This document shows positions 52,092 through 61,647 of a DNA stretch of 64,000 nt, one piece after another (position 1 is the stretch's first letter; each line of letters opens with the position of its first letter). The notes below the pieces were generated by a model that worked only from the letters and a program-made list of their open reading frames with translations, searched no databases and was not told the DNA's origin. Source of the DNA: Peptococcaceae bacterium BRH_c8a (GTDB taxonomy: Bacteria; Bacillota; Desulfotomaculia; Desulfotomaculales; Desulfallaceae); assembly GCA_000961575.1 (NCBI GenBank), contig LADP01000021.1, forward strand, positions 62,001 through 126,000. Direction: 5' to 3'. Position numbers and translations under genes: made by a program.

Positions 52092-53624
52092 ATGTCTAGC
52101 AAAAGATTGAAAAATAGCAAAACAAATGTCCGGTTTAAGGTATTATGGTCAATAGTCGTATCTCTGGTTCTGGTCGTCAGTACCCTGGCTTATTATCATT
52201 TGGTGCCTGTTGTAACAGCTGAGGCCAGGGAAGTTATGTCCGGGATTAGCGTACAGGGGGTAGACCTGTCTAACCTGGAACGGCGTGAAGGTGTTAAACG
52301 ATTGGCTGAGTTGGAATCCGGGGTGCGCGATACCACGGTTAATTTATTATTGAATGGTACCGGATACGGGGTTACCCTGGGAGAACTGGGTGTTGCGGTG
52401 GATCGGGATAAAACCATGGATCGTGCCCTGGCCATGGGGAACGAGTTGGGGGCTTTTAAACGCTGGTACGCTGAAGTGAGGCCTGTTGACCGCCCGATGG
52501 CTCCGGTGCTCAGCCTCAATGAACCGGTTATGCGGGAATATCTACAGAATAAATTCGGACCTCTGGAAAAGGGGGCCCAGGATGCATACCTAAAAATAAG
52601 TAATGAGGACCAGGTAGAAGTAGTTCCAGCAGTAGAAGGATATTCCATTGATATAGATTTATTAACTGAAAGTCTGGTCAATCAGTTTGTTCTATCCGAT
52701 AATAATAGTGTTAATGTACCGGTGAAGATTATCCAACCTGTGGTAACCACCGAACAGGTACGTGAATGGGGTGTTACCGGGCTGGTAGCCGAGTTCTCCA
52801 CCCGTTTTAACCCCACCCAGGCAAACCGTAACCACAATATCGCTACTGCCGCCGGTAAAATGGACGGATGGATGGTCCAACCCGGCGAGGTGTTCTCATT
52901 CAACAAGACGGTGGGTTCACGGGGAGTTGAACAGGGGTATCGGATGGCCAATGTAATTGTAGGCAATAAGTTGGAGGAAGATCTGGGCGGTGGAGTGTGC
53001 CAGGTATCCACCACGCTTTATAACGCTGTGCTGCTGGCAAATTTAGCGGTTGAACAACGCAGTAACCACAGTATCCCGATCAGTTATGTGCCTGTAGGTA
53101 GGGATGCAGCAGTGGCTTATGATTATCTCGATTTAAAGTTTAAAAACAATTTGGATAGCCATGTGCTGATTAAATCTTTTGTCCGTAACAGTGACTTGAC
53201 GGTAAAAATATATGGTGCTCCCAACCCCGACCAAAAAGTGCAGATAAAGAGCTGGATTACCAAGACTATGGAACCGGAAACGGTTTACGAGATAGATCCC
53301 GCTGTGGAACCAGGCAACCAAAAGGTTGTACAGAAGGGAGCTAGTGGATATAATGCTGCAGCTGAACGGTTGGTGCTGGTTAACGGCCTGGAAGTTAAAC
53401 GGGAGCTTTTGTTCGGAAGCAAGTATCAGCCGGTAGAGCATATCGTTGCAGTGCACAGCGAGGCAGAAATCCCCCGGGCCGAATTAGACGAGGATAGCAC
53501 CGGTGGCAATAGTGAAGGCACAGACGTTGAACCTACTGATGATGAGGATGAGGACATGCCCGCTGACGATAACCTTGATAAGAACCCCACCAGCGTGGTG
53601 CCAAGGAACAACGAACGGTTTTAA
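52092..53624 (+). CDS. VanW-family cell-wall protein with G5 domain
   Basis: 510 residues from ATG at 52092 behind AGGGAGATGGG; ATG at 52071 is upstream of the site. One N-terminal membrane anchor (about 17-38), a peptidoglycan-binding-4-type region (about 75-195), the VanW domain (about 220-355: FSFNKTVGSRGVEQGYRMAN, GGGVCQVSTTLYNAVL), a G5 domain (about 380-455) and an acidic, probably unfolded tail. Located outside the membrane; a role in wall metabolism or spore germination is typical but not proven. Confidence 0.9.
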   Translation: MSSKRLKNSKTNVRFKVLWSIVVSLVLVVSTLAYYHLVPVVTAEAREVMSGISVQGVDLSNLERREGVKRLAELESGVRDTTVNLLLNGTGYGVTLGELGVAVDRDKTMDRALAMGNELGAFKRWYAEVRPVDRPMAPVLSLNEPVMREYLQNKFGPLEKGAQDAYLKISNEDQVEVVPAVEGYSIDIDLLTESLVNQFVLSDNNSVNVPVKIIQPVVTTEQVREWGVTGLVAEFSTRFNPTQANRNHNIATAAGKMDGWMVQPGEVFSFNKTVGSRGVEQGYRMANVIVGNKLEEDLGGGVCQVSTTLYNAVLLANLAVEQRSNHSIPISYVPVGRDAAVAYDYLDLKFKNNLDSHVLIKSFVRNSDLTVKIYGAPNPDQKVQIKSWITKTMEPETVYEIDPAVEPGNQKVVQKGASGYNAAAERLVLVNGLEVKRELLFGSKYQPVEHIVAVHSEAEIPRAELDEDSTGGNSEGTDVEPTDDEDEDMPADDNLDKNPTSVVPRNNERF

Positions 53625-53649
53625 ACTGAAAAAGTCCATTTAATATGGC

Positions 53650-53701
53650 GTCATTCTGAGCAAAACGAAGAATCTGCGTAATACGTTTCATTCAGAATGA
53701 C
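53650..53701. repeat. TCATTCTGA repeat with inverted arms
   Basis: GTCATTCTGA at 53650 and TCAGAATGAC at 53692 are perfect inverted arms; the interior holds AAACGAAGAATCTGCG. It lies between two convergent genes and could act as a terminator for both. Confidence 0.8.
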
Positions 53702-53760
53702 CCTAACATAAACTTGTTCAGTGGCTTCCTATCTTTTTTATCATACAACGGGCCCTGAAT

Positions 53761-54858
53761 TTAGCGCATAGGGGGCACGTAAGCAGCGGTAACGCTTTGG
53801 TACATAATATCGTCACGCTGGATGCCGGTCCAGGTAATGCCGTTAACGGTGCCCTTTTCACGCTTGGCCATGTAAAGCAATAGGTCCAGCACCCGGCATG
53901 AATAACCCCACTCGTTGTCGTACCAAGCCAGCACTTTAATCAGGTTGCCGTCCATTACCATAGTGGACAGGCCATCAACTATAGACGAATGCGGGTCGCC
54001 GTAATAGTCCTTGGATACCAGCGGCGCTTCACTGTAGGCCATGATACCTTTTAATTCGCCGTCGGCGGCACTACGCAGAGCCTCGTTGATTTTTTCTGCT
54101 GAGGTTGTTTTTTCTACTACACAGACTAGATCAACCACCGACACGTTTGGTGTGGGTACCCGCAGGGCCAATCCGTTGAGCTTACCCTCCAGTTCCGGGA
54201 GCACCAGACCTACAGCCTTGGCGGCACCAGTGGTGGTGGGAATTATGGACACCCCGGCGGCTCTGGCCCGGCGCAGATCCTTATGAGGCAGATCCAGAAT
54301 CTGCTGGTCGTTAGTATAGGAGTGCGCTGTGGTCATCATACCGTGCTTGATAGTAAACTGCCGATGTAGCACTTTGACCACCGGAGCCAGGCAGTTGGTG
54401 GTGCAAGAAGCATTAGATACAATATTGTGCCTGCCGGGGTCATAAGTTTCATGATTGACGCCCATAACTATAGTAGCATCTACGTTTTTGCCCGGGGCAC
54501 TAATGACTACCTTACGGGCCCCGCCCTGCAGGTGCGCGGAGGCCTCGTCGCCCTTGGTGAAGCGCCCGGTGGATTCAATCACCATACTCGCACCCAAATC
54601 ACCCCATGGCAGGGCTGAAGGTTCACGCTCGGAAAACACCCGCACTTTTTTTCCGTTTACAGTAAAACCGCCCTCATCAGCCCTGATATCAGCGTTAAGA
54701 GCGCCGTGAACCGAGTCGTATTTTAAAAGATGGGCCAGCGTTCTGGCGTCGGTCAAGTCATTGACTGCCACCACTTCAACTTCCGGATTGTCATGCGCAG
54801 CCCGGAAAACGTTGCGCCCGATGCGACCAAAACCATTGATGCCAATTTTAACAGTCAT
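53761..54858 (-). CDS. gap: Glyceraldehyde-3-phosphate dehydrogenase, C-terminally extended
   Basis: 365 residues from ATG at 54858 behind AAGGGG. NAD-binding KIGINGFGRIGRNVFRAA at the start; the active site SNASCTTNCLAPVVK holds the catalytic Cys, and SYTNDQQILDLPHKDLRRAR follows. The usual enzyme ends near 335 residues (MAKRE); here about 30 residues are added (GTVNGITWTGIQRDDIMYQS...). It works in glycolysis or gluconeogenesis. It is not next to pgk/tpi, so this may be a second, specialised copy. Confidence 0.94.
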   Translation of the reverse strand: MTVKIGINGFGRIGRNVFRAAHDNPEVEVVAVNDLTDARTLAHLLKYDSVHGALNADIRADEGGFTVNGKKVRVFSEREPSALPWGDLGASMVIESTGRFTKGDEASAHLQGGARKVVISAPGKNVDATIVMGVNHETYDPGRHNIVSNASCTTNCLAPVVKVLHRQFTIKHGMMTTAHSYTNDQQILDLPHKDLRRARAAGVSIIPTTTGAAKAVGLVLPELEGKLNGLALRVPTPNVSVVDLVCVVEKTTSAEKINEALRSAADGELKGIMAYSEAPLVSKDYYGDPHSSIVDGLSTMVMDGNLIKVLAWYDNEWGYSCRVLDLLLYMAKREKGTVNGITWTGIQRDDIMYQSVTAAYVPPMR

Positions 54859-55224
54859 TTTAATGGCAACCCCTTTCCATGTCAAACAGTGTTATGGAGT
54901 TCCCTCTAAGAAACCCGCAAAGCGAACGAGCCAGTTCACTTCGCACTTAGACTTTTCAGGACAACACTAATATGATCTATGTCTAGTTTTGGCCGTTCCC
55001 GTTCAAGGTATGACTGTCAAAATATAATCCTTTAAACGTTCAATGCCACGATATCCTGATCCTGGTGCAATTGTAGTGAACTATCTGTAATGATTCTTCA
55101 CCTTGTCTGGAATCACATAGTATTACCCAAAAAGTTGGATTAGTTTGCGAAAACTTCCGTTTTTATATCCGATGCTGCGTTATAATGTAGTAGCTAAAAT
55201 AATTTACATCATGGAGATGATTCA
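54859..55224. other. Divergent intergenic region between gap and a thioesterase
   Basis: No open frame of note. TATAAT at about 55185 may serve the thioesterase gene, but no good -35 box accompanies it. No CggR-like operator or riboswitch was recognised. Confidence 0.4.
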
Positions 55225-55641
55225 ATGGTAGAAAAGATAAACGGTATCACTGATAAAGTATTGGAAAAAATGCGCCATGATCCTTTTCCTGAAATTCTGG
55301 GAGTGGAATTGATTGAACTGGCCCCCGGTTATGCCAGGGTATCCCTTACGCTGGATGAAAAAATGACCAATATCCACCATATTACCCACGGAGGTGTAGT
55401 GTTTACCGTGGCCGATGTCGCCCTAGGTTTGGCCAGCAACTCCCACGGCCCAAGTGCCGTCGCCGTAAACGTAAACATAAATTATATTCGGCCCAGCAAG
55501 CCCGGCGATATACTAACTGCCACCGCCAGGGAAGAACATTTGGGCCGGCGCACGGCAAGTTACCGAATAAAGGTGGAAGACCAGCAGGGGAAACTGGTTG
55601 CCACTGTCCAGGGACTGGTATACCGAAACGCAGAAAGCTAA
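55225..55641 (+). CDS. PaaI-type hotdog thioesterase
   Basis: 138 residues, ATG at 55225 behind TGGAGATG. Hotdog fold with the PaaI signature: NIHHITHGGVVFTVADVALG, with the catalytic Asp, then NVNINYIRPSKPGDILTATA. Such enzymes hydrolyse aryl- or acyl-CoA esters. It stands alone; the substrate is not predictable. Confidence 0.9.
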   Translation: MVEKINGITDKVLEKMRHDPFPEILGVELIELAPGYARVSLTLDEKMTNIHHITHGGVVFTVADVALGLASNSHGPSAVAVNVNINYIRPSKPGDILTATAREEHLGRRTASYRIKVEDQQGKLVATVQGLVYRNAES

Positions 55642-55673
55642 TGAATATTTGTTATTGGGGTAATCTGTACAGG

Positions 55674-55701
55674 TTGACTTGACGCAAGATTGGATTATAA
55701 T
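55674..55701 (+). promoter_or_regulatory. Promoter of the 111-residue gene
   Basis: TTGACT, 16-base spacer, perfect TATAAT, about 45 bases before the start. Confidence 0.65.
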
Positions 55702-55744
55702 AATAAAGTAATTTCCAATATAAAGTTAAAGGAGATTAACTCAA

Positions 55745-56080
55745 ATGGAAAATGGTGAATTAAACAGGGATCCTAAGTACATGCTGGCAGCTTTGATTGA
55801 AATTTATCGTGGTATGAACGTCTATTTACCTGAATTTGATCAGCAAATGGAAAGACAAATTTTACGGGATATCTTTTCGGCGGCCATTAGTTTTGCCCGG
55901 TTTGACGAAACGCGCCATTTGCTTAGTGAAGAGATTAACCATAATTTAAACCAGGGTTCTTCCGTTAAACAACAGGTCGAATTAACCAGGACTCAATCAC
56001 CTGATCTATTGAACGCTAAAATGGTGGCGGCAGCCCACCTGATCAAGGTTATGGAAGAAAATCAAACAAAATTTTCCTAA
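55745..56080 (+). CDS. Hypothetical helical protein
   Basis: 111 residues, ATG at 55745 behind AAAGGAG. All-helical by appearance (KYMLAALIEIYRGMNVYLPE, RQILRDIFSAAISFARFDET). No motif recognised. It has its own promoter and precedes the small Cys-rich gene by about 175 bases. Confidence 0.7.
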   Translation: MENGELNRDPKYMLAALIEIYRGMNVYLPEFDQQMERQILRDIFSAAISFARFDETRHLLSEEINHNLNQGSSVKQQVELTRTQSPDLLNAKMVAAAHLIKVMEENQTKFS

Positions 56081-56254
56081 ACCGACAAGTTATTTAGGCT
56101 AATTTTAACTTTATGTCAGAGAAAAAGTGTGTTATAATTAAGGTAATGAACCATATCATTACTTATTTAAACAGTAATATAACATAATATTTATTACAAT
56201 TAACCACCAGCACTGTTAACCGAGTGATTGGAATGGAACAAGGAGGTGCAACAG

Positions 56255-56377
56255 ATGGCCGCCGCGAGTAGAAGTCAGGTTTGCGACCAGTGTAGCAAAT
56301 GCATTTATCATTGGACTAACGGATGCCCTGGATTATCCCGGTTCAATAATGAAAAATGCAAAAATATGAGTACTTAG
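56255..56377 (+). CDS. 40-residue cysteine-rich protein
   Basis: ATG at 56255 with a near-perfect AGGAGGTG 6 bases upstream, 40 codons, TAG at 56375, and a clean terminator right after. It reads ASRSQVCDQCSKCIYHWTNG and then CPGLSRFNNEKCKNMST: Cys at 10, 13, 16, 24 and 35. The C-x2-C-x2-C spacing recalls iron-sulfur or zinc sites. A TATAAT lies at 56133. No family recognised. The ribosome site plus terminator make a real gene likely. Confidence 0.75.
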   Translation: MAAASRSQVCDQCSKCIYHWTNGCPGLSRFNNEKCKNMST

Positions 56378-56382
56378 CACAG

Positions 56383-56411
56383 CCCCTACCGATATAAGTA
56401 GGGGTTTAATT
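56383..56411 (+). terminator. Terminator after the small Cys-rich gene
   Basis: CCCCTAC / GTAGGGG stem with an 8-base loop and a T-rich tail. The 180 bases that follow are AT-rich with no feature seen. Confidence 0.8.
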
Positions 56412-56593
56412 ATTGGATGGATAGCTTGGGTGTTTTTTTTCTTTGATTAGTTGGATGAAATTGTGCCGTTAAAGGCCGTATTTACCTGGTTAATTATCAA
56501 ATATTACAGTTGACTGGTTTTTGGTTAAAATTTAACCGCCTTTGCTTTATGCTAGAATAGAGTATTCCATTTTATAAAAGGCGGTATAATGCG

Positions 56594-58519
56594 ATGATTG
56601 ATGTGGCCCAATTACTCCTTTCCGTTCCGCCGTTCATGTCACTTCCGGGGACGGAAATTGAAAACCTGGCCACTAGGGTAAGCATAAACACTTATCCATC
56701 CGGTACATATATTTTCCGGCAGGGGGACGAAAGCACCAACACCCTGTATTTTATTGTCAATGGATCTGCCGATGTGCTGGTTTCTAATGACGACGGTATT
56801 GATACTATTGTCAGTCACCGGGATAAATATGATTATTTCGGAGAAACGGTGCTTTTAACCGGGGAACACTATCCCGGTACGGTTAGGACCAGGGAAGAAT
56901 TAACCTGCCTGCTGATTCCGTCTTTAGAAGTAGAACGCTTGGTGGGGCAATTTCCAGAATTTTCAGGATATTTTACCACGACATTACTGGACCGGATGCG
57001 TTCGCTTTACGAAGAAATCGTCAACGAGCAATCCTTTGATGCATACAGTCATGTGGATACACCGCTATTTAGAAAAAGAATCAGCGAAATTATGTCCACA
57101 CCTGTGGTTACCTGTCTGTCCACGGATAACGTGATTAAAGCTGCCGGCATTATGTCGGAAAAAAAGATTAGTGCTGTGGTAGTGACTGATGAGCAGTCAC
57201 GTCCTCTAGGGATGCTTTCTAGTAATGATCTGACCCGGAAAATAATCGCTCAGGGTATATCCAATTATGGAAATGTCAATGTCGGCGCTGTGATGAGCGG
57301 TAACCTGGTCAGTATACAGGCAGAATCCTTTTACCACCAGGCGCTGCTTTCGGTGGCCAAGAATCAAATTAAACACCTGGCTGTTACCAGAGGTGACCGC
57401 TTGGTTGGCATTGTGACTACGGCGGATTTGATTAAAACCAGGAGCACAGGCTCTTTGCTGGTTACTCACGATATTGAGTCCCAGCGTTCGCTGGAAGGCC
57501 TGGCCATGGTAGGGCGGGAAGTGGATAATATTCTAAACGCACTGGTAGCCGAAAAGGCCCCGGTGCCTGAAATACTCAACATTATGTCAGAATTTCACGA
57601 CCGCCTGACCCGGCGGGTAATTCATCTTTGTGAGGATGAAATGGTTTCGCGGGGGCGTGGAATTCCGCCCGTGGAATATTGCTGGATTAACATGGGCAGT
57701 GCCGGGCGCAGGGAGCAGACTCTGCGTACCGACCAGGATAATGCAGTTATTTATGCCGACCCCCAACCTGGTGAAGAGGAACAGGTCAAGCAGTATTTTC
57801 ATGAACTGACTGCCCTGATTAATGACGGACTGGAAAAATGCGGGTTTGTTAAGTGTCCCGGCAACGTAATGGCTTCAAACCCCATGTGGTGCCGTTCACT
57901 TACAGAATGGTTTGCCGCGGTGCGCAAGTGGGGAGAGGGAGCGGGACGTAATACCGATTACGTCAGGACACTTACTATCCTACTGGATTTTAGACCGGTT
58001 TACGGAGATTTTGATCTTTCAACCGCCCTGTGGGACGAAGTTTTTGCCATTTGCCGGGAATACGTGGCGATAACACATTTTCTGACCCAGGACGATATGA
58101 AAGCCCGGGTGCCCATATCCATGTGGGGTGGTTTACAGGCCAGTAAATCCGGGCCCTATAAAGACCAGATTAACCTTAAGAATGCCGCTAGCGTACATAT
58201 AGTTAACTGTATGCGCATTTTCGCCCTCAGCAGAGGACTGATCAACACATCGACTTTCGGGCGTCTTAAATCCCTGGCGCGCAACGGGGCCCTCAATAAT
58301 GATGATATTGATTTTATCCGGGCCGCTTTTGAGACGCTGCTGATGTTTAGGATTAGGGAAAATATCAAGAAGGTTAAAAGAGGAAAAAAGGCTAACGATT
58401 ACGTTAACGTTTTTAAGTTAACCAAGAGGGAAAGACAAATTCTAAGGGATGCTTTTTCAGCCGTATCCCGATTGCAGAAGCTCACTTCTGCCGAATTTAA
58501 CATCATGTGGCTGAGGTAG
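56594..58519 (+). CDS. cNMP-binding, CBS and DUF294 nucleotidyltransferase-like protein
   Basis: 641 residues, ATG at 56594. Order: cyclic-nucleotide-binding fold (5-135, GTYIFRQGDE, YDYFGETVLLTGE), two CBS domains (about 162-285, ISEIMSTPVVTCLSTDNVIK), a GlnD-like nucleotidyltransferase (about 345-490, GSAGRREQTLRTDQDNA with the GS and DxD residues) and DUF294_C. This architecture is usually coupled to a DnaQ-type exonuclease, as here, where the next gene overlaps or nearly touches it. The signal it senses and its target protein are unknown. Confidence 0.92.
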   Translation: MIDVAQLLLSVPPFMSLPGTEIENLATRVSINTYPSGTYIFRQGDESTNTLYFIVNGSADVLVSNDDGIDTIVSHRDKYDYFGETVLLTGEHYPGTVRTREELTCLLIPSLEVERLVGQFPEFSGYFTTTLLDRMRSLYEEIVNEQSFDAYSHVDTPLFRKRISEIMSTPVVTCLSTDNVIKAAGIMSEKKISAVVVTDEQSRPLGMLSSNDLTRKIIAQGISNYGNVNVGAVMSGNLVSIQAESFYHQALLSVAKNQIKHLAVTRGDRLVGIVTTADLIKTRSTGSLLVTHDIESQRSLEGLAMVGREVDNILNALVAEKAPVPEILNIMSEFHDRLTRRVIHLCEDEMVSRGRGIPPVEYCWINMGSAGRREQTLRTDQDNAVIYADPQPGEEEQVKQYFHELTALINDGLEKCGFVKCPGNVMASNPMWCRSLTEWFAAVRKWGEGAGRNTDYVRTLTILLDFRPVYGDFDLSTALWDEVFAICREYVAITHFLTQDDMKARVPISMWGGLQASKSGPYKDQINLKNAASVHIVNCMRIFALSRGLINTSTFGRLKSLARNGALNNDDIDFIRAAFETLLMFRIRENIKKVKRGKKANDYVNVFKLTKRERQILRDAFSAVSRLQKLTSAEFNIMWLR

Positions 58520-58527
58520 GTGTAAGG

Positions 58528-59247
58528 ATGGAAGCGCTGCTTAAAATTTTCCCCCGGGACTGGTTTAATCGGGGTGCTCTATCGGACACCCCGGAGGGCC
58601 GCCGGTTAGAAAAATATCGTGGACTGGTTAAAAAGAATCATTTTCGCCAGAAAGATGAATACCGCATTTCGGATCTGCGGTTTGTGGTGCTGGACACCGA
58701 AACCACGGGATTTAAACCCAACGACGGCGATGAATTACTGTCGGTAGGTGCGGTGGTGATAAAAGGAAGTTCAATCAAGGAAGAACAGTTTAACCGGTTG
58801 GTGAACCCTCATCGGACAATACCACCCCTAATAACCGACCTAACCGGCATCAGTGATGAAATGGTGGTCGATGCGGATGATTTTTGCGAAGTGATAGAGG
58901 ATTTTCTTCAATTCCTGGGCGATAGTGTTATCGTTGGCCATTGCGTCGATTTTGATTTGAATTTTCTGAATATTAAGTTAAAACCTTACAATATTGCAAT
59001 TAATAATTATTTTATGGACGTGGTGATTTTTTCAAAAATTTTTAATACCGACTTACGGTGTCATACTCTGGATGATATGCTTAAATACCTGTGCATGGAA
59101 CCCAAGGGCAGGCATACTGCTATTGGTGATGCTATCCTTACTGCGGACATATTTATGGGTTTTTTGCAGAGGCTGGAGAAACTCAATATAAACACACTAT
59201 GGGATTTGCGGTCTTTTATCAGGCACTCAATGCTTTATATTTCGTAA
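58528..59247 (+). CDS. DnaQ/PolC-epsilon-like 3'-5' exonuclease
   Basis: 239 residues from ATG at 58528 behind GAGGTAGG; GTG at 58507, which overlaps the previous gene by 13 bases, is the alternative. DEDDh exonuclease motifs: VVLDTETTGF, then VGHCVDFDLNFLN and, near the end, GRHTAIGDAILTADIF with the catalytic His and Asp. An N-terminal stretch of about 50 residues precedes the domain. It is a small proofreading-type enzyme, not the polymerase. Probably co-translated with the DUF294 gene. Confidence 0.9.
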   Translation: MEALLKIFPRDWFNRGALSDTPEGRRLEKYRGLVKKNHFRQKDEYRISDLRFVVLDTETTGFKPNDGDELLSVGAVVIKGSSIKEEQFNRLVNPHRTIPPLITDLTGISDEMVVDADDFCEVIEDFLQFLGDSVIVGHCVDFDLNFLNIKLKPYNIAINNYFMDVVIFSKIFNTDLRCHTLDDMLKYLCMEPKGRHTAIGDAILTADIFMGFLQRLEKLNINTLWDLRSFIRHSMLYIS

Positions 59248-59255
59248 CCTTAAAG

Positions 59256-59382
59256 TTCAGGAGTCAGGAGCCAGAAGTCAGAAGTCAGAAAATGGAGACG
59301 TTATACCGTTCTTCTATGCTGACCCCTGACTTCTTTTATTTTACGATTTTTTCATTCTGAGTACTGACTCCTGACTTCTGAG
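59256..59382. repeat. Facing heptamer arms, double right arm
   Basis: GTTCAGGAGTCAGGAGCCAG and AGAAGTCAGAAGTC on the left; GCTGACCCCTGACTTCT and GAGTACTGACTCCTGACTTC on the right. Lies between two convergent genes. Confidence 0.85.
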
Positions 59383-59396
59383 TAATTACATCGTCT

Positions 59397-61391
59397 TTAA
59401 AGATCCAGCCATGTGGATCGGCCGCGCAAGGCCAGGTAAGTAATTACGTACATGGCATGGGACCACTTCAGGGGCACTACCCAGGCCGGCCCGCCATTAT
59501 CTTTGTGTACCTGCTCGGGAAGCAACAGGTTGTGGTTGGTATGGTTTAAACACCAGGACAATAATTCCTCAGTGCGCTTGGAGTTGCCCTCCCGGAAATA
59601 ATGTAGTGCCAGCCAAAGAGTGCTGATAATCCAGGGGTTTCCACCGGCATAGTTGTCGCCTTCGTAACGGTGCAATCCGCCCACCCGGTGGTTCCACAGG
59701 GTAGATTCAATGACGTTGACAGTGGCCATAAGTTTTTCATCTCCGGGAGGAGCTACGTTGAAAGGAAAGCCCAAGGCCATTAGGGAACTGTCGATGTTGC
59801 TGTCGGCAGCGCTCCAAAAAGTGGTGTACAGCCCCAGGGGGTCTTTTTCTTCCCAGGCCTTGAAACCGTTATCGCGCAGGTAATTAAACTCGCACTCATC
59901 AATACGCTTGCCAATTCCCCTGTAATAACGTTTTAATTCATGACTCCATTGCAAGCTAATGATTGCCTGGCGCATATGATTAGCAGCTTTGGCCCACTGT
60001 CCGGCCAATTTGGGTGCTCCCATATCACGGGCAATTGCAGAGGCGGCCTGCAGACCGGCGTAAACCGCAGCGGCGGAATAAGTTCCCTGGGACAGGCGTT
60101 CCTCCCAGGGGTCTATACTGGGCAGGGGTAGGTTGTTGTCAGCCAGGTTGGCCATCAGGTAAGCTGCGGCTGTTTGGACAACCGGCCACACCCGGGCGGC
60201 AAAATTTGCATCGCCGCACAGCCGGTGGTGGTGTAGAAACCCCCAAAGGATGCTGCCGGTCTGGTCAATTTGTTTGCCCCATGTGGGGGCCCAGGAACCA
60301 TCCATAAAATAGCGCTGTTCCCAATCTCCCTGGGGAGTTTGGACGGACGCTGTAAACAAGTAAAACTTTTCCGCTTCTCCCCGGAAACCAGCCTCGTCCA
60401 GCGCTACAGCCGAGTACAGCGCGTCCCGCAACCAGCAATAACCATATCCCCCACTGGCCTGGTAATAGGGGTCAAATTCGGGCGCGGCAATAAAAGCGCC
60501 ACTGTCGTCCTGCAGCAGTCTTATGGTAACCAGTGAACGTTGGTAGATTTCTTCCAGGCGTACGTCTTTTTCCGGTTTAGGATTAGGTTGATATCGGCTT
60601 TCCAACCAGCCTTGCCAATGTTTTTGCGCTTTTTCCAGGAGTTGCCCCGGCGGGTTGCTCTGCAAGGATCGTACAGTTTCCAGTACATTTTCCCCGCTAT
60701 TACCTGCGGCGATATAAGTTGTCACATGTAAAAATGCACCGGGGTTTAAAGGATCGGTTTTCCAGCCTAGACCACCGGCGCTGCGCCCCAAATTAATCTG
60801 ATTGCCCCAAAATATTCCCCGGGGTGCACATTCCATGGGGTCAGAAGGGGTGTTAATGCGCCCGCAGTGGTAACCGTAGGGTTCCATGGCTTCCAGTGCG
60901 CCTACTGTCAGGTAGACATCCCGGCGGTACTGGACGGCGGAAAAAGTGTCAAAATCGATGAACATAGAATCATATAGATCCGACTCAGCAAGCCGGAAGG
61001 CAAAATAATGGATGAAAGCGGGATGAAGAACGTCTCCACCGGTATTTTTAATGCGGTAACGGTTGATCATTACGTCTACGTCCGGCAACACAAAGGCCCA
61101 GTGTTCTACACCGAACTGGTGATTATCGTCCTGGTAAATGGTGTGGATTATACTGCTGGAGGGAAGATAATGCTGTTCGGTTTGCCAGTTATCGTTATGC
61201 AGCCATTGGGTTTGCACATTGCCGTTGTTGCTGTGCGGCACTATGCCGGCATAAAACTTGCCCATGTGCTGGCCGTAGTCGATATGAGGCCAAAATAATT
61301 TGGTTAGCAGTCCCCGGGGGGACATGCAGGCCAGCATACGGCCATTACCTGTTACGGCCGCGGTTTGCAGCACCGGATGCAGTTCGCTCAC
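59397..61391 (-). CDS. Glycoside hydrolase family 15 glucoamylase-like enzyme
   Basis: 664 residues from ATG at 61391. An N-terminal beta-sandwich domain (about 1-260) leads to the (alpha/alpha)6 barrel of GH15: YGYCWLRDALYSAVALDEAG, SIDPWEERLSQGTYSAA with the general acid Glu, and LLPEQVHKDNGGPAWVVPL with the general base Glu. There is no signal peptide, so it acts inside the cell, perhaps on glycogen-like glucan or trehalose. No glycogen genes are adjacent. It ends next to a heptamer repeat. Confidence 0.9.
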   Translation of the reverse strand: MSELHPVLQTAAVTGNGRMLACMSPRGLLTKLFWPHIDYGQHMGKFYAGIVPHSNNGNVQTQWLHNDNWQTEQHYLPSSSIIHTIYQDDNHQFGVEHWAFVLPDVDVMINRYRIKNTGGDVLHPAFIHYFAFRLAESDLYDSMFIDFDTFSAVQYRRDVYLTVGALEAMEPYGYHCGRINTPSDPMECAPRGIFWGNQINLGRSAGGLGWKTDPLNPGAFLHVTTYIAAGNSGENVLETVRSLQSNPPGQLLEKAQKHWQGWLESRYQPNPKPEKDVRLEEIYQRSLVTIRLLQDDSGAFIAAPEFDPYYQASGGYGYCWLRDALYSAVALDEAGFRGEAEKFYLFTASVQTPQGDWEQRYFMDGSWAPTWGKQIDQTGSILWGFLHHHRLCGDANFAARVWPVVQTAAAYLMANLADNNLPLPSIDPWEERLSQGTYSAAAVYAGLQAASAIARDMGAPKLAGQWAKAANHMRQAIISLQWSHELKRYYRGIGKRIDECEFNYLRDNGFKAWEEKDPLGLYTTFWSAADSNIDSSLMALGFPFNVAPPGDEKLMATVNVIESTLWNHRVGGLHRYEGDNYAGGNPWIISTLWLALHYFREGNSKRTEELLSWCLNHTNHNLLLPEQVHKDNGGPAWVVPLKWSHAMYVITYLALRGRSTWLDL

Positions 61392-61647
61392 AGTAAAACC
61401 TCCGATAAGTACGGGTTCTGATCCAAATTATACATTAACTTAACCACTATCACCAAGGTGTAATTCAAGATGAAACTTTATTTCAGACAGTTTGTGGCAT
61501 CAGGACAGCCCCATATCATCGGGGTTTTTTAACACCACAAAAATTATTTGCAGGATTAGAAATACAAACATACTCGGCTGTCACCGGTATAAATGTGGCC
61601 AGCCAGGGGGTATACTACTGGCAAATTATACAGCTGGAGGAATAATT

